Source of the DNA: Bacteroidota bacterium
Lineage (GTDB): Bacteria > Bacteroidota > Bacteroidia > Bacteroidales > VadinHA17
Length of the DNA stretch: 36,334 bases
Assembly: GCA_029552825.1 (NCBI GenBank)
Contig: JAKPDL010000133.1
Location: forward strand, 1 to 36,334
Direction of reading: 5' to 3'
Shown here: piece by piece, positions 23,155 through 31,758 of the stretch
Layout of the letters: every line of letters starts with the position of its first letter
Numbering within the stretch: position 1 is the first letter of the stretch
Notes under the pieces: generated by a model
The model's input: only the letters and a program-made list of their open reading frames with translations
The model's database searches: none
What the model was told of the DNA's origin: nothing
Made by a program: the position numbers and the translations under genes

Positions 23155-25383
23155 ATGAACAAAATCCATACTTTTACAACAATTGGTTTATTGATTTCTT
23201 CCCTCACTCTTTATAGTCAGGCAAACAAAAAGACTGAACAGGTGCGGGATACTCTAAGCCCCGTTACAGGTGAAAAAGTAATTCCCTTAAGTGAAATCGT
23301 GGTGTCCAGTTTTAGGGTTAACCATGCAGTAAAAGAATTACCGGCACCTCTGGCTGTTGTTGGCTCTTACAATTTCAGGAAGTTTTCTTCACTGACACTT
23401 TCGAATGTTCTTGCCTCCGAACCCGGTATTTCAATGGGGAGCGATGGCATATGGTCAACAAAAGCAGTCATACGTGGCATGAATGAGAATCGCCTTGTTA
23501 CCCTGGTCGACGGTAACAGGATTGAAACAGCCACCGACCTGACAGCCTCACTCAGCATGATAGACATAAACGATATAGAGCGCGTTGAAGTAATAAAAGG
23601 TGCACAGTCGTCACTTTATGGTACAGGTGCCATGGGCGGAATTATAAACATTATAACTAAAGACGGCTATTTTGGAAACAGACCTTATGTATCGGGCAAT
23701 ATCACTTCGGGATATGCCTCTGCCAATAACTTCTTTACCGGCCATGGTGAAGTGAATACCGGTTCTTCGAGATGGTATCTCCGGCTGAGCGGGACATACG
23801 GTAATGCTGATGATATACGCACTCCTGAAGGTATTCTGCCAAACAGCCAGTTCGCTTTTAATAATCTGTCTGCAAAAATCGGTTTTAAGGTATTCCGTAA
23901 CCATATCCTCAGGGTCCAGTTTCAGAACTATCATGCAACTGATGTGGGTATTCCGGGGGGTGAAGCTTTCCCTGGACCAGCAGAAGCAAAATATACCGAT
24001 ATCAGCCGGCAGCTGATTTCAGTAGATTATGAGATAAAAGATATCACCCGTACTCTTACCCAGCTGAAGATAAATTATTTCATGCAATACATTCAGCGCG
24101 ATGTTGAAATGATACCCAACACTGTTACCGTAACGCCTCTTCCATCAGGTGGTTCCCAGAGAACAACCCCGGAACTCGTCGTGCCAATCGGGAACCATCT
24201 TATAAACGGAACCCAGCTTCAGAGTACATGGAAATTTGGTGAAAAAAATATGCTCATTGCAGGAATTGATGCATGGGCACGTAAAGTTACCACCGAACGG
24301 ACAAAATATATAAAAACAGAAGTATTGGATGCCAGTGGAACAGTTGTTAAAACCAACAATATTGTAAGGGGAGAGACCCCAATCCCTGTTTCAACTTTTG
24401 GAAGCGCAGGTATTTTCCTTCAGGACGAACATCAGTATAACGAACGGTTGAGAATTATCGCAGGAGGTCGTTTCGACGGCATAATTGTAAAGAATGAAAA
24501 GGGTTATGACGTTGACTATTTGATTGTTAACGGAGTACGCAACGACACCCCACCCAACCAGAGAATAACTTTCGAAAAGGGACAAACAGGCAGCATCTCA
24601 TGGAGTGCAAATGCCGGAATCCTCTACAGAATTATTAATGATGCCGATCTTTCAGTCAATATGGCCAGGGCGTTCAGAGCACCATCGCTTGAAGAGCGGT
24701 TTAAATATATTGACCTTGGGAATTTTGTCAGACTGGGAGATCCAGAACTTTTGCCTGAAAGAGGACTTTCTTCAGATCTCGGTATAAGGGTATGGAAACC
24801 CGATTTCAACCTCCAGGCAGATGTTTTCATAAACCGTATATCAAACATGATTGTTGAGACGCCCGGGCAATTCGTCTATACAATTAATACAGGTCCTGCT
24901 GAAGGCACAACCGATACCCTTCCCGCTCTTGTTAATGCAAACGTCAGCAAAGCATTACTTTATGGCTTCGATTTTGGGTTGCAGTACAATTTTCATTCAA
25001 ATTTCGTTCTGTTTGCCTCAGGAGCATATGTAAGGGGTAAAGATATTGAAGCTGATGCCAATCTGCCCCAAATTCCTCCATTAAATGGCCGTCTGGGTTT
25101 ACGTTATACCTTTGACGGCATCGGTTCGGCTGAATTAGTTGCTACAGGTGCAGCCCGCCAGGATAAAATCGCAGAAGGCGAGAAAGAAACCGGCGGATAC
25201 ATCAGATATGATATCTCATTCAACTCGGAAAATATAAGATTGTGGAAAATAAGATTCCGTGTATTTGCAGGTATTGACAACTTAACCGACCGCAGCTATA
25301 CCAACCATCTTGCAACTAACCGTGGCAGTATTAGCGTGGAACCTGGCAGAAACATTTACATCAGGGCCACTCTGACCTTCTGA
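23155..25383 (+). CDS. TonB-dependent outer-membrane receptor 1
   Basis: A 742-residue receptor. A signal peptide (to about residue 22, LYSQA) leads into the plug domain with PLSEIVVSSFRVNHAVKELPAP as the start, the motif GMNENRLVTLVDGNRIE and VEVIKGAQSSLYGTGAMGGIINIITK near residues 145-170, and a beta-barrel that ends in an aromatic (ATLTF). It imports a rare or large nutrient with TonB energy. It is expressed together with the TM1266-like protein, divergent from the ABC importer that probably carries the substrate onward. The 166 bp after it carry a CCTTAT/ATAAGG hairpin (25394-25410) but no gene. Confidence 0.92.
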   Translation: MNKIHTFTTIGLLISSLTLYSQANKKTEQVRDTLSPVTGEKVIPLSEIVVSSFRVNHAVKELPAPLAVVGSYNFRKFSSLTLSNVLASEPGISMGSDGIWSTKAVIRGMNENRLVTLVDGNRIETATDLTASLSMIDINDIERVEVIKGAQSSLYGTGAMGGIINIITKDGYFGNRPYVSGNITSGYASANNFFTGHGEVNTGSSRWYLRLSGTYGNADDIRTPEGILPNSQFAFNNLSAKIGFKVFRNHILRVQFQNYHATDVGIPGGEAFPGPAEAKYTDISRQLISVDYEIKDITRTLTQLKINYFMQYIQRDVEMIPNTVTVTPLPSGGSQRTTPELVVPIGNHLINGTQLQSTWKFGEKNMLIAGIDAWARKVTTERTKYIKTEVLDASGTVVKTNNIVRGETPIPVSTFGSAGIFLQDEHQYNERLRIIAGGRFDGIIVKNEKGYDVDYLIVNGVRNDTPPNQRITFEKGQTGSISWSANAGILYRIINDADLSVNMARAFRAPSLEERFKYIDLGNFVRLGDPELLPERGLSSDLGIRVWKPDFNLQADVFINRISNMIVETPGQFVYTINTGPAEGTTDTLPALVNANVSKALLYGFDFGLQYNFHSNFVLFASGAYVRGKDIEADANLPQIPPLNGRLGLRYTFDGIGSAELVATGAARQDKIAEGEKETGGYIRYDISFNSENIRLWKIRFRVFAGIDNLTDRSYTNHLATNRGSISVEPGRNIYIRATLTF

Positions 25384-25549
25384 TCAGACCAGCCCTTATA
25401 ATTAATAAGGTGATTTAAAAAGCTTTTTTGGTTTTTACCATTAAATTAATGTCTGCCGGATAGGTAAACCCTACAGTAGAATGTATTATTATTTTCTAAC
25501 CTGGCATTCAGAGCCCTGATTTTTATTCATTAAAAATCTATTTATACGG

Positions 25550-26341
25550 CTACTGTTTATTTTTAATTTTCCCATATACAAATGTCCTTAAATCATTAAG
25601 ATCAAATTGATACTTTTTTCTTAACCGTCCAAGTCTTTCATCAGCATATTCTCCTGGAATTTTAATCGCTCCTGTCAGTTCTTCCAATGAGATATTATAT
25701 TTTTCAGCAACTTCTCTCAGGGTCATAGAGCCATTAATATCAGGATATTCATATCTTTTACCATGTGATCCTTCTTTATCAGAATCTTCAAGCGTTTTTG
25801 TTTTATCATTGTAAATTAAATTTTGATGTAAACCAGCTTCAGTATCATTTTCTGGATTTGATTTTGTTTTATCCTCAGTAATTAACATTTCAGGAGCTTT
25901 GTAATTACTTTCCAAATTTTTGATTGAAGCCTTATGCCTCATGTTCCTTCCCTGGAACTGATTAATTTCAGGCTTAATAAAAAATGGTATCAGGGCAAGA
26001 AAGACACTTAATGAAATTAAAACACTTAATACAATTCGCGTTATTACACCTGAAAACATATTACGAAATAGGCAAATTATCATTTTCCAGTGTAATACAA
26101 TATGCAGAAATAACAGAAAAAGGAAGAAGAGTGAGAGATATAAATGAATGCTTCCCCATTGATGACGGTCAAGTCCAAGAAACCATAACTCTATATTGCT
26201 CCCGTATACTTCATTTACCTTGTAACCTGGTAATATAACAAACTTTATAAGAAATCCCAGTCCGGCTATTGCCATTAAGATTATAAACATTATTATATCT
26301 ATTAAGAAATTGATTTTTGATAAATTCTTTCTCTCGCTCAT
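25550..26341 (-). CDS. DUF4405 membrane protein with C-terminal helical domain
   Basis: A 263-residue membrane protein. Three to four transmembrane helices (residues about 15-35, 55-85, 95-120) carry His residues (HQWGSIH, HIVLHW) typical of DUF4405 b-type cytochromes, where they may bind heme. A linker of low complexity follows, then a C-terminal helical domain with TLREVAEKYNISLEELTGAIKIP and LGRLRKKYQF, a short degenerate-LysM-like or helix-bundle unit often attached to such proteins. It is divergent from the metallo-beta-lactamase gene, and a TGAACA-type palindrome lies between them, about 70 bp from its start. A role in membrane electron transfer is inferred. Confidence 0.75.
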   Translation of the reverse strand: MSERKNLSKINFLIDIIMFIILMAIAGLGFLIKFVILPGYKVNEVYGSNIELWFLGLDRHQWGSIHLYLSLFFLFLLFLHIVLHWKMIICLFRNMFSGVITRIVLSVLISLSVFLALIPFFIKPEINQFQGRNMRHKASIKNLESNYKAPEMLITEDKTKSNPENDTEAGLHQNLIYNDKTKTLEDSDKEGSHGKRYEYPDINGSMTLREVAEKYNISLEELTGAIKIPGEYADERLGRLRKKYQFDLNDLRTFVYGKIKNKQ

Positions 26342-26409
26342 TGTTTCATAGATTTATTAGAATTTATTCCATTTATTGCCTGTTTTTTGAAAAACACAGT
26401 AAATTTATA

Positions 26410-26423
26410 TGAACATTTGTTCA
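26410..26423. promoter_or_regulatory. Shared operator TGAACA-N2-TGTTCA, copy 1
   Basis: A perfect inverted repeat TGAACA-TT-TGTTCA in the gap between the divergent DUF4405 and metallo-beta-lactamase genes. The same palindrome occurs at 27257-27270 and 36008-36021. The 12-2-12-like geometry resembles SmtB/CzrA-type (ArsR family) operators. Confidence 0.65.
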
Positions 26424-26460
26424 TAAAAAATTTTTATAAAATTTTTTTAATCTATTTCGT

Positions 26461-27240
26461 ATGAAAATCTCAGTCCTTTCTGAAAATAGTTCGGGTCATT
26501 TTACACCTGCAGAACATGGACTTTCATATTTTATTGAACACGATGGCAAGAAAATCCTGTTTGACACAGGGCAATCAGATCTGTTCTTAAGAAATGCCCA
26601 AAAGATGAAGGCAAGTCTTGAAACCACAGATTTTATAATTTTAAGTCATGGCCATTTTGATCATGGTAACGGCCTTGAGTATCTTAAGGAAGGTAAACTT
26701 GTTTGTCATCCTGGATGCTTTGTTAAACGTTATCGGGCAAATGACAGAACTTATATCGGCTTAAACAAAAGCAAAGAAGAATTATTATCAATTTTCGATT
26801 TATACACCAGCCGTGAACCTTTAAAAATTACTGAGAATACATATTTCTTAGGTGAAATTCCAAGAGTGACAGATTTTGAATCAAAAACAACAACTTTTAT
26901 TCTTGATGATGGTTCTCCTGATTTTGTAATTGATGACAGTGCTGTTGCTTTAATAATACCTGAGGGATTATTTATTATAACAGGATGCGGACATTCAGGA
27001 ATTGTTAATACTCTCAAACATGCGATGAAAGTAACAGGCATAAATAAAATATCTGGCATTATGGGCGGATTTCATCTGAAAAACATTGATAAACAAACAA
27101 ATGAAACTATAAGATTTCTTAAAAAAAACAATGTAAAACATGTACTGCCTTCACATTGCACTGAATTACCCGCTTTAGCTGCATTCTATGATTCATTCAG
27201 TTTTAACCAGGTAAAAACTGGTGATATTTTAACTTTTTAA
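26461..27240 (+). CDS. Metallo-beta-lactamase-fold hydrolase
   Basis: A 259-residue soluble metallo-beta-lactamase-fold protein. The metal motif HxHxDH is SHGHFDHG (His63, His65, Asp67, His68); later ligands are visible as GCGHSG (about residue 176) and GGFHL. It most resembles the group annotated as dihydropterin/aminobenzene phosphate synthase-like MBL proteins; a specific reaction is not assignable. The first ATG is used. A TGAACA-N2-TGTTCA palindrome is 38 bp upstream. The gene forms a small group with the DUF5320 gene 127 bp later, both preceded by the same operator. Confidence 0.85.
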   Translation: MKISVLSENSSGHFTPAEHGLSYFIEHDGKKILFDTGQSDLFLRNAQKMKASLETTDFIILSHGHFDHGNGLEYLKEGKLVCHPGCFVKRYRANDRTYIGLNKSKEELLSIFDLYTSREPLKITENTYFLGEIPRVTDFESKTTTFILDDGSPDFVIDDSAVALIIPEGLFIITGCGHSGIVNTLKHAMKVTGINKISGIMGGFHLKNIDKQTNETIRFLKKNNVKHVLPSHCTELPALAAFYDSFSFNQVKTGDILTF

Positions 27241-27256
27241 AAAAATTAATTTATAA

Positions 27257-27270
27257 TGAACATATGTTCA
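27257..27270. promoter_or_regulatory. Shared operator TGAACA-N2-TGTTCA, copy 2
   Basis: A perfect palindrome TGAACA-TA-TGTTCA overlapping the expected -33 region of the DUF5320 gene promoter. Identical in both arms to the copy at 26410. Confidence 0.7.
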
Positions 27271-27280
27271 TATTATCTAT

Positions 27281-27288
27281 TATATTTG
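27281..27288 (+). promoter_or_regulatory. Promoter -7 element of the DUF5320 gene
   Basis: TAtaTTTG, 10 bp downstream of the operator. The position of the operator over the -33 region suggests repression. Confidence 0.6.
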
Positions 27289-27367
27289 CATAAATAAATT
27301 TAACCAATAATATATTTTAATTTATTGAAAATAAAAACATTAATGTTGAACAATAAACATTGCAGTT

Positions 27368-27703
27368 ATGCCAGGAGGAGATCGTACCGGACCTCTGGGA
27401 CTGGGTCCCGGAACCGGAAGAGCATTAGGTTATTGCCATGGATATGATTCACCGGGTTACACAAAGTGGCCTGGAGCTGGACTTGGAAGAGGATTTGGCA
27501 GGGGGTTAGGCTCCGGTAGAGGATTCGGAAGGGGTTTGTGTCGCTGGCTCCCCTATGCCGGGTACAGCGTTACATACCCGTGGACATATTCCATAGGCAA
27601 AGATGAAGAAATCAGACTGCTTAAAACGCAGGCTGAAAACCTGAGCCGCGCTCAAAAGAATATAGAAAAGCGGCTTAAAGAACTCGAAAAAGAAGGGGAG
27701 TAA
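27368..27703 (+). CDS. DUF5320-domain Gly/Arg-rich small protein (copy 1)
   Basis: A 111-residue protein. The N-terminus MPGGDRTGPLGLGPGTGR carries the DUF5320 signature, followed by a long Gly-Arg-Phe-rich stretch (GRGFGRGLGSGRGFGRGL) and a C-terminal helix of heptad type (residues about 80-108). It shares the pattern MPxxxxTGPxGxGPxTGRxLGxC with the protein at 34918-35112. Such proteins occur beside NifX/Mrp genes; biochemistry is unknown. Glycine- and arginine-rich repeats could bind or scaffold negatively charged metal-sulfur species. Own promoter, operator and terminator make it a single-gene unit. Confidence 0.8.
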   Translation: MPGGDRTGPLGLGPGTGRALGYCHGYDSPGYTKWPGAGLGRGFGRGLGSGRGFGRGLCRWLPYAGYSVTYPWTYSIGKDEEIRLLKTQAENLSRAQKNIEKRLKELEKEGE

Positions 27704-27725
27704 ATTTTTACTCCCTTTCTTTTTA
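27696..27725 (+). terminator. Rho-independent terminator overlapping the DUF5320 stop codon
   Basis: GGGAGTAAA (27696-27704) pairs with TTTACTCCC (27707-27715) and is followed by a T-rich tract. The stop codon is in the left arm. It may also end the convergent TonB receptor transcript. Confidence 0.75.
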
Positions 27726-27762
27726 TCTTTCATCAGCATCTGCAGCCCCAACCTTTTAATGA

Positions 27763-29598
27763 TCAGAGTTTTATCTTCACCCCTCCGAAAACAGTTATTC
27801 CGGGCATGGTGTAATAAATATTCGTAGCATATTTTTGATTGAGTAAATTCTCACCACTGATAAAAAATTCTGCAAACCTGAATGGGGTATATGAAATTTT
27901 TGAATTTAACAATGTATAAGTTTCATATGCTTCTTTACCAACCGCAGGATCAGTGTCGAGATGGTTTACGTACTGAAGTGAGGCATTAAACCTGAATTTT
28001 CCGATGCTGTAATTTCCGCCTGCATAAAAATTATGACGCGGAGTCGCATAAACAGGTGTTTTCATATTAGTATAAGAATACGTCATATTTAATGTCAGAT
28101 TCCTCAGCAACTGGGCATTTCCGCTGAATTCAATACCTTTATTGTGAACCTCACCGGCATTTTGCAAACCCTGCATCGGAACACTGATTATCATGTTTTC
28201 CCCATCAACAATGAAGCCTGTAAGCTCCATACTAATTTTATTCTCCGCCAAACTCATTAATATCCCCGTTTCATAATTCATTACCGTTTCAGGATTAAGA
28301 TTCACATTATGATTCCACACGAATAGCTCCCTGATTGTCGGACTTCGGAATCCTTTCGATACAGAAACTTTCCATGTTGAAATGTCAGTGAATTTCCATG
28401 TTATACCTCCGGCAGGTATCCAGATCGTCCCGTAAACTTTATGGTTCTGCATTCTTAATCCTGCATTTAAAGTAAGTTTTTCAAAAAGTGTTTGCTTGAC
28501 AAAACCATAAATTCCTGCATCATAAACAGTTGTATCAGTTATCCTTGTGTCGAACCTTTCATTGTCAGCCTTTCCGCCATAAATCAGATAGTCGCCGCCA
28601 ATTGTAAAGTTATTACCTGTAAATAATCTGACAGTCTGGTAAATATTCAATCCATAGTTTTTATCGTATGAATGAAACCCGTCCGAAATTATATGTTCTC
28701 CAAAATTGTAAAACATTTTGAAGGTACCTGAAACAATCCCGTAATTATTGTCAGCCGTCAGTGCCCAGTATCCTCTGGTTATATCAAGTGAATTGCCAGG
28801 GTGCGCATTAATAGTATCAGGTCCGGGATCTGTTGCTTTAAACTTTGCAAGGCTGAAGTCGGTACTCAAACTAAGACCCTGCACCGGTTCATAGCCAATT
28901 TTGATATATCCATTTGTTATGTTAAAGTCAGAATTTGGCCTGTGACCGTCGGTCTGGTCATGATTGACCGACAGAAATGTATTGAATTTATCCTTTTTAT
29001 AACCGGCAGAGGCCATATATTTTTGAGTATTGTATGAACCATACATTAAGTGGGCATTGCCATGCAGACCATCTTCCTGCTGTTTTCTGGTAATAATATT
29101 TATTACACCTCCCATCGCATTTGATCCATAAAGTATTGAGGCAGGGCCCCTTATTACTTCAACTTTTTCAACATCAGAAGCAACATAAGAGTCGGGTAAT
29201 GGATGACCGAATATTCCCATAAACTGTGGATGGCCGTCAATTAGCATCAGAACACCTGTTGTCGGGCTTCCTCCAATTCCCCTTATGGAAACCTGTCCGG
29301 CAGCACCGGTGGCAACACCGAAACCCATTACGCCCCTTTCGGTAACAAACAAGCCGGGTATTCGTCCGTTTAAAACCGGCAATAGAGCTGTTTCAGTGCT
29401 TTCACTTATCTGCCTGCGCCCGACCACTGAAACAGCCATTGGCACATACTGCCTGTTAACTTTAACTGTGGTACCCGTTACGACAACTTCGTCAAGATTA
29501 ATTGTATCCTGCAGTGATGGATGTTCTGTTTCCTGAGAAAACAAAGAGAGAGTAAAAGAAACAAAAGCCAAAATCAAACTGAAAATTAATTCTTTCAT
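27763..29598 (-). CDS. TonB-dependent outer-membrane receptor 2 (probably nickel-linked)
   Basis: A 611-residue receptor with a signal peptide (MKELIFSLIL..FSQ), a plug domain containing LDEVVVTGTTVKVNR at its start and KVEVIRGPASILYGSNAMGGVINIITR, and a barrel closing in KIKL. Its gene follows nikR by 57 bp on the same strand and has its own -7 element (TAtaTTTG at 29637-29630). NikR-controlled TonB receptors in other bacteria take up nickel or a nickel-binding ligand, so nickel is the best guess; iron-siderophore uptake cannot be excluded. Length is at the short end for the family but complete. Confidence 0.88.
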   Translation of the reverse strand: MKELIFSLILAFVSFTLSLFSQETEHPSLQDTINLDEVVVTGTTVKVNRQYVPMAVSVVGRRQISESTETALLPVLNGRIPGLFVTERGVMGFGVATGAAGQVSIRGIGGSPTTGVLMLIDGHPQFMGIFGHPLPDSYVASDVEKVEVIRGPASILYGSNAMGGVINIITRKQQEDGLHGNAHLMYGSYNTQKYMASAGYKKDKFNTFLSVNHDQTDGHRPNSDFNITNGYIKIGYEPVQGLSLSTDFSLAKFKATDPGPDTINAHPGNSLDITRGYWALTADNNYGIVSGTFKMFYNFGEHIISDGFHSYDKNYGLNIYQTVRLFTGNNFTIGGDYLIYGGKADNERFDTRITDTTVYDAGIYGFVKQTLFEKLTLNAGLRMQNHKVYGTIWIPAGGITWKFTDISTWKVSVSKGFRSPTIRELFVWNHNVNLNPETVMNYETGILMSLAENKISMELTGFIVDGENMIISVPMQGLQNAGEVHNKGIEFSGNAQLLRNLTLNMTYSYTNMKTPVYATPRHNFYAGGNYSIGKFRFNASLQYVNHLDTDPAVGKEAYETYTLLNSKISYTPFRFAEFFISGENLLNQKYATNIYYTMPGITVFGGVKIKL

Positions 29599-29629
29599 AG
29601 TATTACGTTTTTTATAAAAGGTGTTACTG

Positions 29630-29637
29630 CAAATATA
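29630..29637 (-). promoter_or_regulatory. Promoter -7 element of TonB receptor 2
   Basis: Reads TAtaTTTG on the - strand, 32 bp before the ATG, with a possible TTG -33 19 bp away inside the 3' end of nikR. A loose repeat GTATTAC-N13-GTGTTAC lies between it and the start codon. Confidence 0.5.
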
Positions 29638-29655
29638 AAAAAATATGAATGCAAG

Positions 29656-30057
29656 TCAATCTGCTTTACTCATTATTAATTTCCCGTGTTTTATTCCTTT
29701 AATGCTGATAAGTTTTTCAGATAATTCAGTAAGTATCTTTGCCTTTCCTTTTACGGCAATAATTTCCAGGCATGTATCGTGACTGAGGTGAAAATGCTGT
29801 GACGACAGAATCACATCAAAATAATCGTGCTGTATTTCATTCGATCTGGCCAGAATATCCTTTTTATGATGGTCGTAAATCATAACAATGGCGCCTGCAA
29901 CAACATTGTTACATTGCCATTTTTTCTCCACAATATGTTTCTCAATCAGGTGTCTCAGCCCCTGCGATCTGTTTGTGAAATTATTATCCCTGACATACTG
30001 GTCGAGTTCACTCAGCAGTTCTTTTTCAAGACTGACGCTGAAACGGATTACTGCCAT
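29656..30057 (-). CDS. nikR: Nickel-responsive regulator NikR
   Basis: A 133-residue ribbon-helix-helix repressor with a C-terminal nickel-sensing ACT domain. The N-terminal strand VIRFSVSLEKELLSELDQYV binds DNA as a dimer. The high-affinity nickel site is fully kept: His77, His88, His90 and Cys96, each one residue beyond the E. coli positions 76, 87, 89 and 95. It normally represses nickel uptake when nickel is sufficient. The TonB receptor gene comes next on the same strand. It lies 34 bp after the Mrp operon and has its own -7 element, TAacTTTG. Confidence 0.93.
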   Translation of the reverse strand: MAVIRFSVSLEKELLSELDQYVRDNNFTNRSQGLRHLIEKHIVEKKWQCNNVVAGAIVMIYDHHKKDILARSNEIQHDYFDVILSSQHFHLSHDTCLEIIAVKGKAKILTELSEKLISIKGIKHGKLIMSKAD

Positions 30058-30079
30058 CAGTAATATTGAAGAATTTTAA

Positions 30080-30087
30080 CAAAGTTA
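30080..30087 (-). promoter_or_regulatory. Promoter -7 element of nikR
   Basis: Reads TAacTTTG on the - strand, just after the Mrp stop, 23 bp before the nikR ATG. No good -33 within range. Confidence 0.45.
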
Positions 30088-30091
30088 ATAT

Positions 30092-30919
30092 TTATTCCGG
30101 TTTGTTTATTATCATTTCAGCAATACTATCAAAAGTCTTTATTGCGGTAGCATTTTTCAAGCTAAATACAGTCAAACCCTTCTCAGCACCTTCGCCTATT
30201 TCCAATACAAGAGGTATCTGACCAAGAAGAACCGTATCAAATTCTTTGGCCAGTTTCAGTCCACCACCTTTGCCAAAAACATAATATACTTCATCGGGGT
30301 GTTTTTCCGGTGTGAACCATGACATATTCTCAATTATACCGATAATTGGTACATTCAAATCCGGGTTTCTGAACATTGATGCTGCTTTCCTGGCATCATT
30401 CAACGAAATTTCTTGAGGCGTAGTAACAATAATTGCTCCTTTGAGATTCAGCTTTTGCACCGTCGTAAGTTGAATATCACTTGTCCCCGGTGGAAAATCA
30501 ATAAACATATAATCAATTTCACCCCAGTCGGTTTGTTCAAGAAGCTGTGTCAGAACCTTACTTGCCATTGGACCTCTCCATATTACAGATTGATTACGGT
30601 TAATAAAAAACCCTATAGAAATAATTTTAACCCCGTATTTTACCACAGGGAATATTACTTCCTTATCGCCGAAAGCTGCTACTTCAGGTATAGCAGTTTC
30701 TATTCCAAACATTTTTGGAATAGATGGTCCAAAAATATCAGCATCGACAACTGCAGTATTAAATCCCTGGCGTACCATTGCAACAGCAAGGTTTGCCGCC
30801 ACAGTTGATTTACCCACACCTCCTTTCCCCGATGCTATAACAATTATGTTTTTAACTCCTTCCAGTTGAATTTTCTCAAATGGATATTTTACTTTTCCTG
30901 ATTCTTTATTCTGTTCCAT
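30092..30919 (-). CDS. Mrp/NBP35-family P-loop ATPase
   Basis: A 275-residue iron-sulfur carrier ATPase. The deviant Walker A GKGGVGKST (residues about 31-39) and the later VDADIFGPSIPKMFG and DFPPGTSDIQLT blocks are typical of Mrp/ApbC/Nbp35. The C-terminal segment IENMSWFTPEKHPDEVYYVFGKGGG (seen in parts) lacks the CPxC bridging-cluster cysteines present in most Mrp proteins, as is common in Bacteroidota, and the N-terminal MIP18 domain is absent. It assembles or delivers Fe-S or related clusters. Its start overlaps the preceding ATPase gene by 31 bp, so it is part of the large - strand operon. Confidence 0.9.
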   Translation of the reverse strand: MEQNKESGKVKYPFEKIQLEGVKNIIVIASGKGGVGKSTVAANLAVAMVRQGFNTAVVDADIFGPSIPKMFGIETAIPEVAAFGDKEVIFPVVKYGVKIISIGFFINRNQSVIWRGPMASKVLTQLLEQTDWGEIDYMFIDFPPGTSDIQLTTVQKLNLKGAIIVTTPQEISLNDARKAASMFRNPDLNVPIIGIIENMSWFTPEKHPDEVYYVFGKGGGLKLAKEFDTVLLGQIPLVLEIGEGAEKGLTVFSLKNATAIKTFDSIAEMIINKPE

Positions 30920-31758
30920 ATCATATTTAATTTTAAACTTATTTCCAGCTCCGGATTTAATTCAATAATACTCTTTCTATTTACCATTGCTTTAATAATA
31001 TTTTCATCATACGGTAAACATCCTGCGACAGGAATTTTCTTTACCAGACACCATTTTTCAATCTCTCTTGTTACCGAAAGATTTAGATCATATTTGTTTA
31101 TAATCACAAATATTTGTATATTAAATTTTTTTACAAGTTCAACAATTCTTTCAAGATCGTGTAACCCCGAAATTGTGGGTTCTGTTACAATTACCACCTT
31201 GTCAACACCTGTAAGGGTTGATATTACCGGACAACCTGTTCCTGGCGGACCATCGAGTATAATTGTTTCAAGTCCATTCTCTTTAGCTACCTGCTTTGCT
31301 TTTTCACGTACAACATTTACCAGTTTACCGGAATTCTCTTCACCGGGAGCCAGACGTCCATAAACCATCTTACCATTACGAAATGTTCCCGCATATATCT
31401 TGCTTTTATCGTTCCGAATCATGCCTATTGCATTTTCCGGGCAGATACGTGAACAAAGTCTGCAGCCGTCGCATGCAATTTCAGATATTGATACCATCTC
31501 TTCTTTAAAAGAGATAGCATTAAAACGGCAATAATCAATGCATAACCCGCAGTTTGTGCAAAGCGAGTAGTCTATAAAAGCTTTCTCGCCCGTAATGAAA
31601 GCCTTTTCTTCTTCGTGTGAGGGGTTAAAAAGCAGGTATAAGTTAGCCGCATCCACATCGCAATCAGCAAGAACAACTTTCCCATTCAGCGTGGCAAATG
31701 CAGCGCTAATACTCGATTTACCAGTGCCTCCCTTACCGCTTACTATTGCTACTTCCAT
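30889..31758 (-). CDS. MinD-superfamily ATPase with inserted 2[4Fe-4S] ferredoxin domain (1)
   Basis: A 289-residue ParA/MinD-type ATPase. The deviant Walker A GKGGTGKSS is at residues 8-16, DGPPGTGCP near 175 is the Walker-B-like region, and between them is a ferredoxin insert with two [4Fe-4S] motifs, CTNCGLCIDYC and CDGCRLCSRIC. Such proteins are paired in anaerobe-specific gene clusters with NifX-like proteins (for example the orange-protein loci of Desulfovibrio). It overlaps both neighbours (26 and 31 bp). A role in electron-driven metal-cluster assembly is inferred. Confidence 0.87.
   Translation of the reverse strand: MEVAIVSGKGGTGKSSISAAFATLNGKVVLADCDVDAANLYLLFNPSHEEEKAFITGEKAFIDYSLCTNCGLCIDYCRFNAISFKEEMVSISEIACDGCRLCSRICPENAIGMIRNDKSKIYAGTFRNGKMVYGRLAPGEENSGKLVNVVREKAKQVAKENGLETIILDGPPGTGCPVISTLTGVDKVVIVTEPTISGLHDLERIVELVKKFNIQIFVIINKYDLNLSVTREIEKWCLVKKIPVAGCLPYDENIIKAMVNRKSIIELNPELEISLKLNMIWNRIKNQEK

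Noticed and set aside
30413-30808. Open frame opposite the Mrp gene
   Set aside because: Shadow of the Mrp reading frame; no recognisable protein.
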